DNA of 64,000 nt from Pseudarthrobacter defluvii (lineage in GTDB: Bacteria; Actinomycetota; Actinomycetes; Actinomycetales; Micrococcaceae), in contig NZ_CP066362.1 of assembly GCF_030323865.1 (NCBI RefSeq), forward strand, positions 4,157,454 through 4,221,453, read 5' to 3'. Below are positions 44,904 through 54,027 of the stretch, piece by piece (the first letter of the stretch is position 1; the number at the start of each line of letters is the position of its first letter). The position numbers and the translations under genes were made by a program. The notes below the pieces were generated by a model. The model had not been told where the DNA came from. It ran no database searches and saw nothing but the letters and a program-made list of their open reading frames with translations.

Positions 44904-45038
44904 TTAGCGGCGCCGCAGCAAGCCCGCGAAGGCTGCCGGGCGGAGGGAACCGGAGTTGACCGAAGCTACGCATGCGTCATCAGCAAAGGCCGGGAACGCA
45001 TTGATGGGGGCATTCCATTCGCCAGTCAAAGTCATCAT
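44904..45038 (-). CDS. Predicted 44-aa peptide of unknown function
   Basis: No family is recognised. The same perfect AAAGGAGGT (45046-45054) sits 7 bases before ATG 45038. The peptide begins MMTLTGEWNAPINAFPAFAD, has one Cys, and ends in LLRRR. The overlapping second frame (44973-44788) also reads for 61 codons, so a frameshifted longer gene is an alternative. It is on the same strand as the 42-aa ORF and may be co-transcribed with it. Confidence 0.42.
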   Translation of the reverse strand: MMTLTGEWNAPINAFPAFADDACVASVNSGSLRPAAFAGLLRRR

Positions 45039-45193
45039 TTTCCCAACCTCCTTTTCTGCTGTCCGCTGCGTAGGGTGCGATGCGGTCTGCGACCCGGGCA
45101 GATCACCGTGGGGTCAGAAATAAAGCTACCGCAGGAATCAGCAAAATGCCAGCAATTTCCCGGAAAAGATCAGAAACTAATGAAAACGGGGAT

Positions 45194-45778
45194 TTACAGG
45201 CCCCACCGCACAATAGCGGGCGTCTTTTTATCCCATCCCAAAGTGCAGACCTTGGCGGTGCCCAGGATAAAGTGTCGGCCTTCGGTAGGCGGCAATTCCA
45301 GCCAGCGCGCGGTGAGGATCCGGGAGAAATGCCCGTGTGCCACGATCAGCACGTTGTCCATCCCGGATTCCAGGATCCGGCCGATGATCTTGTCCGCACG
45401 CGCGGCCACCTCGTCCAGCGTTTCTCCGTTGGGCACGCCGTGCGTCCAGATCAGGTAATCGGGGTTGTCCTTGCGGATCAGGTCCGAGCTGATGCCCTCA
45501 TAGTCGCCGTAGTTCCATTCAACGGCGAGCGGTTCGTGCCTGGCGTCAGGGAAGCCGGCCAGTTCGGCCGTCCGCCGGGCCCGCCGCAGCGGAGAGGTAA
45601 GCACCAGGTCAAAGTCGACGCCGTCCAGCACCTTGCGGGCCTCCACGGCCTGCTGCTCGCCTTCCACCGTCAGGGGAAGGTCGGTCAGGCCTGTGTACTG
45701 CCCGCTCTTGGACCATTCAGTCTCACCATGGCGGAGGATCCAGAGCTGGGGGCGTGGGGCAAAGGCGGAATTGGTCAC
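45194..45778 (-). CDS. Histidine phosphatase (phosphoglycerate mutase-like)
   Basis: A 194-aa cytoplasmic phosphatase of the branch using a phosphohistidine intermediate. LRHGETEWSKSGQYTG carries the RHG catalytic site; WNYGDYEG and VLIVAHGHF supply the remaining pocket residues, including the second catalytic His. The substrate is a small phosphoester, not identifiable here. The GTG start overlaps the CCA-transferase stop (GTGA), so the two are translated together. Confidence 0.92.
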   Translation of the reverse strand: MTNSAFAPRPQLWILRHGETEWSKSGQYTGLTDLPLTVEGEQQAVEARKVLDGVDFDLVLTSPLRRARRTAELAGFPDARHEPLAVEWNYGDYEGISSDLIRKDNPDYLIWTHGVPNGETLDEVAARADKIIGRILESGMDNVLIVAHGHFSRILTARWLELPPTEGRHFILGTAKVCTLGWDKKTPAIVRWGL

Positions 45779-47283
45779 TTGGGCTCCTCAACGGGTGAAG
45801 GTTCGACGACGGCCGGAGAGGCTTCTGCCCCGGGCCCGGCAGGTGCGGATTCAGGCTGTTCGGCCCACCAGCGGAGCAGGCGCGCCTCCGCTTCCTCCGT
45901 GGGCAGCGGTCCGTGCTCCATCCGCTCATTAAGGAGGAATTTGTAGGCCCGTCCCACCACGGGTCCTGGCTTGAGCCCCAGCAGGGCCATGATCGCGGCT
46001 CCGTCCAGGTCCGGGCGCACGGCGTCCAGGGATTCCTGTTTGCGGAGCGTGGCGATCCGGGACTCAAGATCGTCATAGGCGAAGGACAGCCGGTCGGCCT
46101 TGCGCTGGTTGCGGGTGGTGACGTCGGAGCGGGTCAGCCGGTGCAGCCGTTCCAGCAGTGGACCAGCGTCGGTGACGTAGCGCCGGACGGCCGAGTCGCT
46201 CCAGCCGGCGTCACCGTAGCCGTAGAAGCGCATGTGGAGCTCCACCAGCCGTGCCACGGCCTTGGTGGTGTCGTTGTCGAACCGGAGGGCTTTCATCCTT
46301 TTGGTGGTGAGCTTGGCACCCACCATGTCGTGGTGCCGGAAGCTCACCGCGCCGCCCGGTTCGAAGCGTCGCGTAGCCGGCTTGCCGACGTCGTGCATTA
46401 ATGCAGCAAAGCGCAGCACGAAGTCCGGGCCGGGCACGGGGCCCTCCGCGTCGGTTTCAAGCGCGGCAGCCTGCTCCAGGACCTGGAGGGAGTGCTGGTA
46501 GACGTCCTTGTGTCGGTGGTGCTCGTCGGATTCGAGGCGGAGGGCGGAGACCTCAGGCAGCACATGCTCCGCCAGCCCCGTGTCCACCAGGAGGTCGATG
46601 CCTGTCCGCGGCCGTGCGCCGCACACCATCTTCACCAGTTCGTCGCGCACCCGCTCGGCGGAAATGATCTTGATCCGGTCCGCCATGTTGGCCATGGCCT
46701 CCCGGACGTCGTCCCGGACGGAGACGCCCAACTGGGCAGCGAACCGGGCGGCCCGCATCATTCGCAGGGGGTCATCGGAAAAGGATGCCTCCGGAGAACC
46801 GGGCGTGGCCAGCAGGGAGGCGTGCAGGTCGCGTACGCCGCCGAAGGGATCCACCAGTTCCATGGAGGGCAGTTTCAGCGCCATGGCGTTGATGGTGAAG
46901 TCGCGGCGCAGCAGGTCATCGGTCAGGGAGGAGCCGAACGCCACCACGGGCTTGCGGGAGTCGGGATCGTAGGCCTCCGCACGGTAGGTGGTGATCTCGA
47001 TCTGGAAACCGGCCTTGCGCATGCCGATGGTGCCGAAGGCCTTGCCGATCTCCCAGAAGTTGTCGGCCCACTTCTTGATCAGTGCCACGGTCTGGTCGGG
47101 CGTGGCGTCGGTGGTGAAGTCCAGGTCGGGGGAGGTCCGGCCAAGGAACAGGTCGCGCACGGGACCCCCCACAAGGGACAATTCGTGGCCGGCGTCCACG
47201 AAGCGCTGCCCGAGCTCCAGGACCACCGGATCCACCTTGAAGTCGACAGTGTGGGTATCAATCTTGTGATGTGCGTGCGACAT
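45775..47283 (-). CDS. cca: CCA tRNA nucleotidyltransferase
   Basis: A 502-aa class II nucleotidyltransferase that adds or repairs the 3' CCA of tRNA. The head domain has VGGPVRDLFLGRTSPDLDF (metal-binding DxD). The neck and body follow, then an HD-type domain with RFAALMHDVGKPATRRF and LTKRMKALRFDN. The C-terminal tail is Ala/Pro/Glu-rich. The order CCA transferase, divergent NUDIX gene and murJ is usual near the origin of actinobacteria. ATG 47283 faces the NUDIX gene across 160 bases of divergent promoter. Confidence 0.93.
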   Translation of the reverse strand: MSHAHHKIDTHTVDFKVDPVVLELGQRFVDAGHELSLVGGPVRDLFLGRTSPDLDFTTDATPDQTVALIKKWADNFWEIGKAFGTIGMRKAGFQIEITTYRAEAYDPDSRKPVVAFGSSLTDDLLRRDFTINAMALKLPSMELVDPFGGVRDLHASLLATPGSPEASFSDDPLRMMRAARFAAQLGVSVRDDVREAMANMADRIKIISAERVRDELVKMVCGARPRTGIDLLVDTGLAEHVLPEVSALRLESDEHHRHKDVYQHSLQVLEQAAALETDAEGPVPGPDFVLRFAALMHDVGKPATRRFEPGGAVSFRHHDMVGAKLTTKRMKALRFDNDTTKAVARLVELHMRFYGYGDAGWSDSAVRRYVTDAGPLLERLHRLTRSDVTTRNQRKADRLSFAYDDLESRIATLRKQESLDAVRPDLDGAAIMALLGLKPGPVVGRAYKFLLNERMEHGPLPTEEAEARLLRWWAEQPESAPAGPGAEASPAVVEPSPVEEPK

Positions 47284-47443
47284 AGTTCCTTAAGCTTGGC
47301 AGAAACCAGCGCCGCGGCAGTCCAAAAAAGCATCCGGATCCGCGCTGGTTGGCGTTCCCTGGCAGAAAGTACGTCATATCCCGTCCATGTTGGTGTCATG
47401 TTCCGGTCATCACCGGAGGGCAACAGTCGTTAGAGTGGACTCC

Positions 47444-47992
47444 ATGGCCCATCCAGTACCGAGCGCTCCAGGCAGGAGGACAAACGCACCGTTGCCGTCG
47501 GCAATCGGGGCGCACGTTGCCCCTGCCCAGCAATCGGCGCCGGCGTCCTTGCCCACGGTGGAGGAAGTCTCCGCCGGCGGCGTCGTGGTGGACACGTCCG
47601 ACGCCGAACTGAGGGTGGCGATCATCGCCCGCCTTAACCGGGGTGGCCGGCTCGAGTGGTGCCTGCCCAAGGGCCATCCGGAGGGCAAGGAAAACAACGA
47701 AGAGGCCGCGGTCCGGGAAATTGCCGAGGAAACCGGGATCGAGGGCATCATCCTGGCCCCCCTGGGCAGCATCGACTATTGGTTCACCGTCAGCGGGCAC
47801 CGGGTGCACAAGACCGTGCACCACTATCTCCTGCGCGCCACCGGCGGCGAGCTCACCATCGAGAACGATCCGGACCAGGAAGCCGTGGACGTGGCCTGGG
47901 TGCCCATTCAGGAGCTGGCACGGAAGCTGTCCTTCCCCAACGAACGCCGCATCGCCGACCTCGCCCGCGAAGTCCTGCCGGGACACCTCTAA
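47444..47992 (+). CDS. NUDIX hydrolase
   Basis: A 182-aa NUDIX pyrophosphohydrolase. The Nudix box GHPEGKENNEEAAVREIAEE (then TG) carries all catalytic Glu residues. An N-terminal region of about 45 Ala/Pro/Ser-rich residues precedes the domain (EEVSAGGVVVDT). The substrate may be a nucleotide or an oxidised or capped one; not resolved. ATG 47444 is chosen although the ribosome site is weak; the frame extends to a TTG/GTG region upstream at 47387. Divergent from the CCA-transferase gene and 51 bases before murJ. Confidence 0.87.
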   Translation: MAHPVPSAPGRRTNAPLPSAIGAHVAPAQQSAPASLPTVEEVSAGGVVVDTSDAELRVAIIARLNRGGRLEWCLPKGHPEGKENNEEAAVREIAEETGIEGIILAPLGSIDYWFTVSGHRVHKTVHHYLLRATGGELTIENDPDQEAVDVAWVPIQELARKLSFPNERRIADLAREVLPGHL

Positions 47993-48043
47993 GCCCGGAC
48001 GCCGCCGTCGTCATTGCGGTGTTAAGTGCCCGCGGGTGAGACG

Positions 48044-50185
48044 ATGAAGTCGATGTCAGCTACCAACTTTCCTTCCGACCGGTCCGGCCGGCCCGATGAT
48101 GCGGCACCCGATGGCGTGCCCCCCGAGCCGGCGGCGCCGGACATCTCCCAGCCCGCAGCAGCGGGCGTCAGCGAGACGCGCTCCAGTGCCATCATGGCTG
48201 CCGGCACGCTGGTGTCGCGCTTCCTGGGCTTCGGCAAGACCTGGATGCTGGGTACGGCGCTGGGACTTGGATCAACGGTCAATGACACGTTCATCAACGC
48301 CAACAACCTGCCCAACCTGATCTTCCTGCTGGTGGCCGGCGGCGTGTTCAATGCCGTGCTGGTCCCGCAGATCATCAAGGCCAGCAAGGCTCCGGACAGG
48401 GGAGCGGATTACATCAGCCGGCTGCTGACGCTGGCTGTCCTGCTCCTGTTCGGCCTGACGGCGCTGGTCACCCTGGCGGCTCCCGCGGTGATCGAGCTGA
48501 CCACCCAGGGCTACTCGCCCCAGCAAAAAGCCCTGGCGGTCACGTTCGCGTTCTGGTGCCTCCCGCAGATCTTCTTCTACGGCCTTTATGCCCTGCTCAC
48601 CCAGGTGCTGAACGCCAACGGCGCGTTCGGCCCTGCCATGTGGGCACCAATCCTGAACAACCTGGTGGCGATTGCCGGCCTGGGAATGTTCATCTGGATC
48701 TTCGGCACCAACGAGTTCAGCCGCCACACCATCGACAACTGGGGTGCCACGGAAACCCTCCTGGTGGCAGGGTTCTCCACCATCGGCGTGCTGTCCCAAA
48801 CCGCCATACTGCTGATTCCGGTCTTCCGGCTCAAGCTCGGACTTCGTCCCCGGTTCGGGTGGCGGGGCGTGGGACTGGGCCACGCTGCCCGGCTGAGTAT
48901 CTGGACGCTCCTGACGGCCGCCGTCGGGCAGCTCGCCTTCCTGTACGTCATGCGCATCGCCACTATCCCCGGCGCGGAACGCATCCGGCTGCAGGAGGCG
49001 GGGGACCCGTCCGCCTCCACCCTTCCCGGCAACGCGGTCCTTGAGGTTGCCAGCCAGCTGTACCTGCTGCCGCACTCGATTATCGCGCTGTCCCTGGCCA
49101 CCGTGCTGTTCAACCGGATGACCCGGGCGTCGCAGGACGGCAACCGCGCGGAGCTGCGCGACGCCCTCTCGCACGGCCTGCGAACCATGGCCGTGGCCAC
49201 CGTTTTCGGCGCCCTGGCACTGTTCGCCCTGGCCGGTCCGCTGGGCATGTTCTTTTCGGGCGGCCTGCGCCAGGACGGCGTCATGCTGGCCCAGACGCTC
49301 ACCATCCTGGCCCTCAGCACCCCGTTCATGAGCGCCAACTTCATGATGTCCCGCGTCTTCTACGCCAATGAAGACGCCCGCACGCCCTTCTACGTGCAGC
49401 TGCTCCTCGCGGTGGTGTACGTGGCCGGTGCGTTCGCCATTCAATTCCTGCCCGTCGGCCGGATCATCTACGCCATCGCCGTCCTTTATATGGTGGGCAA
49501 CATCCTCTCCGTGGTCATCAGCGCGTTCTTCCTGCGGCGCATGCTGGGCAGCCTCGACGGGCCGCGGATCGCCAACTCCTACATCCGAATGGGGTACGCG
49601 GCCCTGGGCTCGGCCATCGCCGGTGCTGGCGCCCTGTGGCTGATGGGCAGCTACAACCCTGACGGTTTCGCGTGGAGCGGCCGCCTCCAGGCACTGGTGA
49701 CGGTCGCGGTGGCAGGACCCGTCATGCTGGCCGTCTACTTCCTGCTGCTGCGGCTGTTCCGCGTCTCCGAGCTCAGCGACATGCTCAGGCCTCTGCTGGG
49801 GCGGCTTGGCCGCGGCGGCCAAACGCCTGCTCCGGAAGCCGGGCACGCGCCGTCGTCCGCCCCTGCTGAAGGTTCCTCCGGGCACCGTCCTGAACGGGCC
49901 ACCACCTCCGTGGACACCGGCCTCATCCCACGGATCTCCGGCGAATTCGACGCCGTCTCCTTCCGTGCGGGCCCGGATCCGCAGCGGGGCTCACGCCGGC
50001 AGGAAACGTACGACGGCGGCGCCCGGCAGGGTGCCGAAGGAGGCTACCTGCCGGGCGAGGACCAGCCAAGCACTGCCCGTGGGGGCCTGCTCAGCGAACA
50101 GGTTCCGCTCCCCGGCCGCCGGACCTATCAGGGCAAAGCCGGCGAGAACCCGTACTTCAGCAGCCGGCGCAAGCGTAAAAAGTGA
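48044..50185 (+). CDS. murJ: Lipid II flippase MurJ
   Basis: A 713-aa MOP-family flippase that moves lipid II across the membrane. An Asp/Ala-rich cytoplasmic start precedes a core of about 14 spans (about 45-570) beginning SAIMAAGTLVSRFLGFGKTW. A charged, disordered-looking tail of about 130 residues ends in KRKK. In mycobacteria the homologue continues into a pseudokinase and an extracellular domain. Here those modules are in the next gene, 163 bases downstream. ATG 48044 is chosen; 48053 is an alternative. Confidence 0.92.
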   Translation: MKSMSATNFPSDRSGRPDDAAPDGVPPEPAAPDISQPAAAGVSETRSSAIMAAGTLVSRFLGFGKTWMLGTALGLGSTVNDTFINANNLPNLIFLLVAGGVFNAVLVPQIIKASKAPDRGADYISRLLTLAVLLLFGLTALVTLAAPAVIELTTQGYSPQQKALAVTFAFWCLPQIFFYGLYALLTQVLNANGAFGPAMWAPILNNLVAIAGLGMFIWIFGTNEFSRHTIDNWGATETLLVAGFSTIGVLSQTAILLIPVFRLKLGLRPRFGWRGVGLGHAARLSIWTLLTAAVGQLAFLYVMRIATIPGAERIRLQEAGDPSASTLPGNAVLEVASQLYLLPHSIIALSLATVLFNRMTRASQDGNRAELRDALSHGLRTMAVATVFGALALFALAGPLGMFFSGGLRQDGVMLAQTLTILALSTPFMSANFMMSRVFYANEDARTPFYVQLLLAVVYVAGAFAIQFLPVGRIIYAIAVLYMVGNILSVVISAFFLRRMLGSLDGPRIANSYIRMGYAALGSAIAGAGALWLMGSYNPDGFAWSGRLQALVTVAVAGPVMLAVYFLLLRLFRVSELSDMLRPLLGRLGRGGQTPAPEAGHAPSSAPAEGSSGHRPERATTSVDTGLIPRISGEFDAVSFRAGPDPQRGSRRQETYDGGARQGAEGGYLPGEDQPSTARGGLLSEQVPLPGRRTYQGKAGENPYFSSRRKRKK

Positions 50186-50348
50186 CCCGGGTGTGGCCCG
50201 GCGCCCGTCTTCTCCGCGGTCGTCCGGGGCGGATCGGCTAGGATCGAACAGGTACAGGGGTAGTTGCATTCAGGGTTGGCCGTGCGCGGCGCCTGAACGG
50301 CGGTTGCGTCATCGAGGCCGGCGATCCCGGACAGTCTAGGAGGAACAC

Positions 50349-52034
50349 GTGTCCAACCCGATCGATGTCGGATCAGTACTGGGCGGCCGCTACAAGGTCA
50401 CCGCCACAGTGTTGGCCTCGCATGACCACGATCTGGTGCTGGACGGTGTGGACCAGGTCCTCAACCGCCCGGTCAGCATCCTGGTTGCCGGGCCGGAGAA
50501 CACGGAACAGGTTGCCCAGAGCGCCCGGGAAGTGGCCACCGGTGAACGCCCCGGCACCGTGCAGGTCCTGGACCTGGGCGTCACCGAGGACGCCACCTAC
50601 CTGATCACCAACCACACCTCTGCCGCTGACCTGCTGGACCTGGTGGTCACCCCGAACCCGCCCTACATTGAACCCTTCTTCACGGACACCCTGGGCAGTG
50701 AAATCTTTGGCCAGCCGCGGTCCCACGAGCCCGAGCCGTACGACGAGGAAGACCACGTCGAGGCCGGCTACATCAACTACGGTGATTCGCACCCCAGCCA
50801 GGTTGATCCGTACCGTGCCGCTCCCGCTGTACCGCCCCGGCCTGCCGTTCGCCCCGCCGCGCAACAGCCTGGTTCTCAGCAGCCGGCGTCTCAGCAGCCC
50901 GCCCCCAATGGCCACCGCGGTGCCGGAGCTGCTGCGGGTGCAGCTGCGGGAGTCGCCGGTGCTGCCGCCGCTACCGGTGCTGCTGCTTCAGGTGCTGGTG
51001 CTTCAAAGGCAGGGACGGGAGCCTCCCGGGTAGACCCCGATGCCACTGCTGCCCAGCCGGTAGCCAACCGTGCCCCTTCCCCATCCGGACGCGCAGCCTC
51101 CGCGGAGGCAGACACGGGCCCGAACGATACGGCGGCCGCCGGCAGCACCCAGGCGCAGCCCGCGGCCGAGCAGCGCAAGCCGAAGGTTTCCCTGTGGTCC
51201 GAGGACGATTACACACAGGCGGGGGACCAAGACCGCTACGAGGAAGCCGAGTTAGCCGAGCACGAAACGCGGCCGGTCAAGAGCAAGTCTGCCTTGTTCG
51301 CCCGTGCGGCGTCTCCGGCTGCTGCGGGAGTCTCCTTCACTGACCGGGACGACTACGACGATGACAGGGATGAATCCCAAAACCAGCCCCGTTCCATGCG
51401 CTGGCTGGTTGGGGGCCTGCTGGCCGTGGTTCTGATTGCCGGCCTGATTTTTGCCGTCACCAACCTGGGCAGCCTCTTCACCTCTGAACCGCAGGCCCAG
51501 CCGACGGCCGCACCCGCAGCGAGCACCACCGCGCCGCAGCCGTCCGCCCCGGCAACGCAGGCAGCCCCCTCGAAACCTCCGGTTGTTGCGCCGGTTATCG
51601 AGAGTGTCAGCCGGCAGGGTAACTTCGACTTTGCCGCCACGTTCGACGGCGACTTGATCAAGGCGTACGACGGCAATGCCGCAAGCTACTGGTCTGACAT
51701 GGAGTTCGCCACGGAGAACTGGGGTGGCCTGGCCCCGCAGGGTGTTCCCCTCGTGGTGAAGCTGAAGAGCCAATCCACCGTCTCTTCCATCACGCTCTCC
51801 CAGCTTGGGGGATCGGGTGGCAACATCAGCGTTTACACCAATGACCGGCCCACCACGGACGGTGCCAAGCTGGTTGGAACCAATAGCTTCACTTCCACTG
51901 ACCTGAACATGCCCCTGCCGGAGCCGGTGCAGGCACAGTACGTGATTGTGTCCATCAACTCACTGCCCAAGCTTGCGGCTCCCAAGACCCGTTACGGCTA
52001 CGGCCTCCGGCTGGCTGAGATCAAGGTCCAGTAG
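50349..52034 (+). CDS. Membrane protein with kinase-N-lobe-like start and discoidin-like extracellular domain
   Basis: A 561-aa protein. Residues 1-95 (GSVLGGRYKVTATVLASHD, VLNRPVSILVAG, GTVQVLDLGVTEDATYLITN) match the N-lobe of Ser/Thr kinase-like proteins but no catalytic HRD or DFG follows. A low-complexity Ala/Gly/Pro linker runs from about 150 to 340. A single span lies at about 349-377, then an extracellular domain (about 410-561: FDFAATFDGDLIKAYDGNAA, GYGLRLAEIKV) resembling F5/8-type C modules. The plan copies the C-terminal part of mycobacterial MviN. The GTG at 50349 follows AGGAGGA. Confidence 0.8.
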   Translation: MSNPIDVGSVLGGRYKVTATVLASHDHDLVLDGVDQVLNRPVSILVAGPENTEQVAQSAREVATGERPGTVQVLDLGVTEDATYLITNHTSAADLLDLVVTPNPPYIEPFFTDTLGSEIFGQPRSHEPEPYDEEDHVEAGYINYGDSHPSQVDPYRAAPAVPPRPAVRPAAQQPGSQQPASQQPAPNGHRGAGAAAGAAAGVAGAAAATGAAASGAGASKAGTGASRVDPDATAAQPVANRAPSPSGRAASAEADTGPNDTAAAGSTQAQPAAEQRKPKVSLWSEDDYTQAGDQDRYEEAELAEHETRPVKSKSALFARAASPAAAGVSFTDRDDYDDDRDESQNQPRSMRWLVGGLLAVVLIAGLIFAVTNLGSLFTSEPQAQPTAAPAASTTAPQPSAPATQAAPSKPPVVAPVIESVSRQGNFDFAATFDGDLIKAYDGNAASYWSDMEFATENWGGLAPQGVPLVVKLKSQSTVSSITLSQLGGSGGNISVYTNDRPTTDGAKLVGTNSFTSTDLNMPLPEPVQAQYVIVSINSLPKLAAPKTRYGYGLRLAEIKVQ

Positions 52035-52175
52035 GGCGGAGGCCCGGGGGCTTCACGACTATGCATGTTACTGTCTGGAGCGACTGAGCCCAGGCGGGAA
52101 TGTAGTTTGGGAAACGCGCCCTGCCTGCGATCGCTCGTCTTTCATCCTGCCGGCGGTTTGCCTTGCTTGGGCGCT

Positions 52176-52201
52176 GGAATATTCAGCACCCGGACACAGT
52201 T
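52176..52201 (+). promoter_or_regulatory. SigR/SigH-type thiol-stress promoter of trxB
   Basis: GGAAT at 52176-52180 and GTT at 52199-52201 are separated by exactly 18 bases, the consensus of the actinobacterial SigR (SigH) disulfide-stress sigma factor. It lies about 60-85 bases before the trxB start. trxB-trxA is a classic SigR target in Streptomyces and relatives. Confidence 0.65.
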
Positions 52202-52261
52202 GTGCCATGTGGCCGGCCTCCACGGGGAGGCGAGTCGAACAAGGAAGAGGTTCACGGTCCA

Positions 52262-53218
52262 GTGACCATCGAAGATAAGACGGCGTCGGATGTTCGCGAC
52301 GTCATCATTGTGGGCTCGGGCCCGGCAGGCTATACGGCAGCCGTTTATACCGCCAGGGCGGACCTCAAGCCGCTGCTGTTGGCCGGGTCCGTGACTGCCG
52401 GCGGCGAGCTGATGAACACCACGGACGTGGAGAACTATCCCGGATTCCCCGAGGGGATCATGGGGCCGGACCTGATGGAGAACTTCGAGAAGCAGGCCGC
52501 CCGCTTTGGGACGGAGATCCAGTTCGAGGATGTAACCGCGCTGGAGCTGGAGGGACCGATCAAGACGGTCACCATCGCCACGGGGGAGACCTTCAAGGCG
52601 AAGGCTGTCATCCTCTCCACCGGATCCGCGTACCGCGAGCTGGGGCTCCCGAATGAAAAGCGGCTCTCCGGCCACGGAGTTAGCTGGTGTGCAACCTGCG
52701 ATGGTTTCTTTTTCAAGGATCAGGACATCGCCGTCATTGGCGGTGGAGACTCAGCCATGGAAGAGGCCCTGTTCCTCACAAAGTTTGCGAAGTCAGTAAC
52801 GGTTGTCCACCGTAGGGACACGCTCAAGGCTTCCAAGATCATGGCCGACCGCGCGCTGGCCAACGAAAAGATCCGTTTCATTTGGAACACCACTGTTGAT
52901 GATGTGCTGGGAACTGAGAAAGTCACCGGTCTTCGGCTGAAAAACCTTCTCGACGGGACAGAGTCGGAGCTCGATGTTACAGGTGTTTTCGTAGCCATTG
53001 GCAACGACCCACGGACCGAACTCGTCAAGAACGTCCTCGCCCTGACCCCCGAGGGAACCATAGCGGTGGAGGGTCGTAGCTCCAAGACAAGCCTTTCCGG
53101 CGTGTTTGCTGCCGGTGACGTCGTTGACCCCACCTACCGCCAGGCCATCACCGCCTCAGGTTCCGGTTGCGTGGCAGCAATTGATGTTGAGCACTACCTG
53201 ACAGATCTGCCCGCATAA
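52262..53218 (+). CDS. trxB: Thioredoxin-disulfide reductase
   Basis: A 318-aa NADPH/FAD enzyme that reduces thioredoxin. The N-terminal [20 protein letters not shown] is the FAD site. The redox pair is C143-A-T-C146. The NADPH fold has [17 protein letters not shown], and the C-terminal ATG-like segment [19 protein letters not shown] closes the FAD pocket. GTG 52262 fits homologue length; the frame runs upstream to 52163 without sequence support. It is 34 bases before trxA and should be induced from the SigR-type promoter. Confidence 0.94.
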   Translation: MTIEDKTASDVRDVIIVGSGPAGYTAAVYTARADLKPLLLAGSVTAGGELMNTTDVENYPGFPEGIMGPDLMENFEKQAARFGTEIQFEDVTALELEGPIKTVTIATGETFKAKAVILSTGSAYRELGLPNEKRLSGHGVSWCATCDGFFFKDQDIAVIGGGDSAMEEALFLTKFAKSVTVVHRRDTLKASKIMADRALANEKIRFIWNTTVDDVLGTEKVTGLRLKNLLDGTESELDVTGVFVAIGNDPRTELVKNVLALTPEGTIAVEGRSSKTSLSGVFAAGDVVDPTYRQAITASGSGCVAAIDVEHYLTDLPA

Positions 53219-53252
53219 TCAGCGCACTGTAGTCCGAAGAGAAAGATAGGTT

Positions 53253-53579
53253 ATGAGCAACGCTAAAGATGTAACTGACGCAAGTTTCAGCACTGACGTT
53301 TTGTCGGCCGATAAGCCGGTAATCGTAGATTTCTGGGCCGAATGGTGCGGCCCCTGCCGCAAGCTGGGCCCCATCCTGGACGAGATCTCTGTCGAGTACA
53401 GCGAAAAGGTAGACGTCGTCAAAGTAAACGTTGACGACAATCCTGCTATTGCCGCTGAGTACGGAATCACCTCGATCCCTGCCGTCTACCTCTTCCAGGG
53501 CGGTGAGGTAAAGAGCACCGTTATCGGTGCCAAGCCCAAGCAGTTCTTCGAGAAGGAATTCTCCGACGTTCTGTCCTAA
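53253..53579 (+). CDS. trxA: Thioredoxin
   Basis: A 108-aa dithiol protein with the redox centre W31-C-G-P-C35, cis-Pro segment SIPAVYLF, and normal family length. It reduces cytoplasmic disulfides and is recharged by the upstream reductase. The gene follows trxB closely and ends at a strong terminator, so the pair forms an independent operon. To its right there is a long region with no gene. Confidence 0.95.
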   Translation: MSNAKDVTDASFSTDVLSADKPVIVDFWAEWCGPCRKLGPILDEISVEYSEKVDVVKVNVDDNPAIAAEYGITSIPAVYLFQGGEVKSTVIGAKPKQFFEKEFSDVLS

Positions 53580-53613
53580 GCTCAAGCGCCCATGCTGAAC
53601 GTGGGCCAGTAGA

Positions 53614-53651
53614 AGAGCGGCCACTGCCTGGAGGCGGTGGCCGCTCTTTTT
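53614..53651 (+). terminator. Intrinsic terminator of trxBA
   Basis: AGAGCGGCCACTGCC (53614-53628) pairs with GGCGGTGGCCGCTCT (53633-53647) with one wobble, followed by a T-run. It closes the trxBA operon. Confidence 0.9.
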
Positions 53652-53741
53652 CATGTGTGGGTTCTATGCTCAAATCCGTGCCTCCTGTGCACTGCTAGGC
53701 ATAATGGGCTGTCACTAGTGGGCGGGCAGCTGCTGGATGTC

Positions 53742-53757
53742 TGTTTCACGTGAAACA
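53742..53757. other. parS site 1
   Basis: TGTTTCACGTGAAACA, a perfect 16-bp ParB-binding palindrome. Confidence 0.95.
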
Positions 53758-54011
53758 TGCCTTGTGTGGGTGAGGGTGCGAAGGGAATTCCAGAACCGAG
53801 GCCTACTTTTTAGTGGAACAGCTCTTGCACATTCAGGTTCGTCGTCGGATCGAACCTAGAGAAGCGCCTGGATTTGTGTGGGAACGGCTGTTATCGGACT
53901 TTGGAGTCACCCAGTTCAGATGGGCGGCATCTGAAAGGCATTGGCACGGACTAATTGCCTGGGCCACGCTAGTAGGGGCATGCACCCTTCACATAACCCG
54001 AGCGACCAATT

Positions 54012-54027
54012 TGTTTCACGTGAAACG
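54012..54027. other. parS site 2
   Basis: Core GTTTCACGTGAAAC intact; only the final base of the 16-mer (G for A) departs from the palindrome. Confidence 0.92.

Noticed and set aside
44788..44973. A 61-codon frame overlapping the 44-aa small ORF
   Set aside because: It starts inside the small ORF without its own ribosome site; kept only as evidence for a possible frameshifted longer gene.
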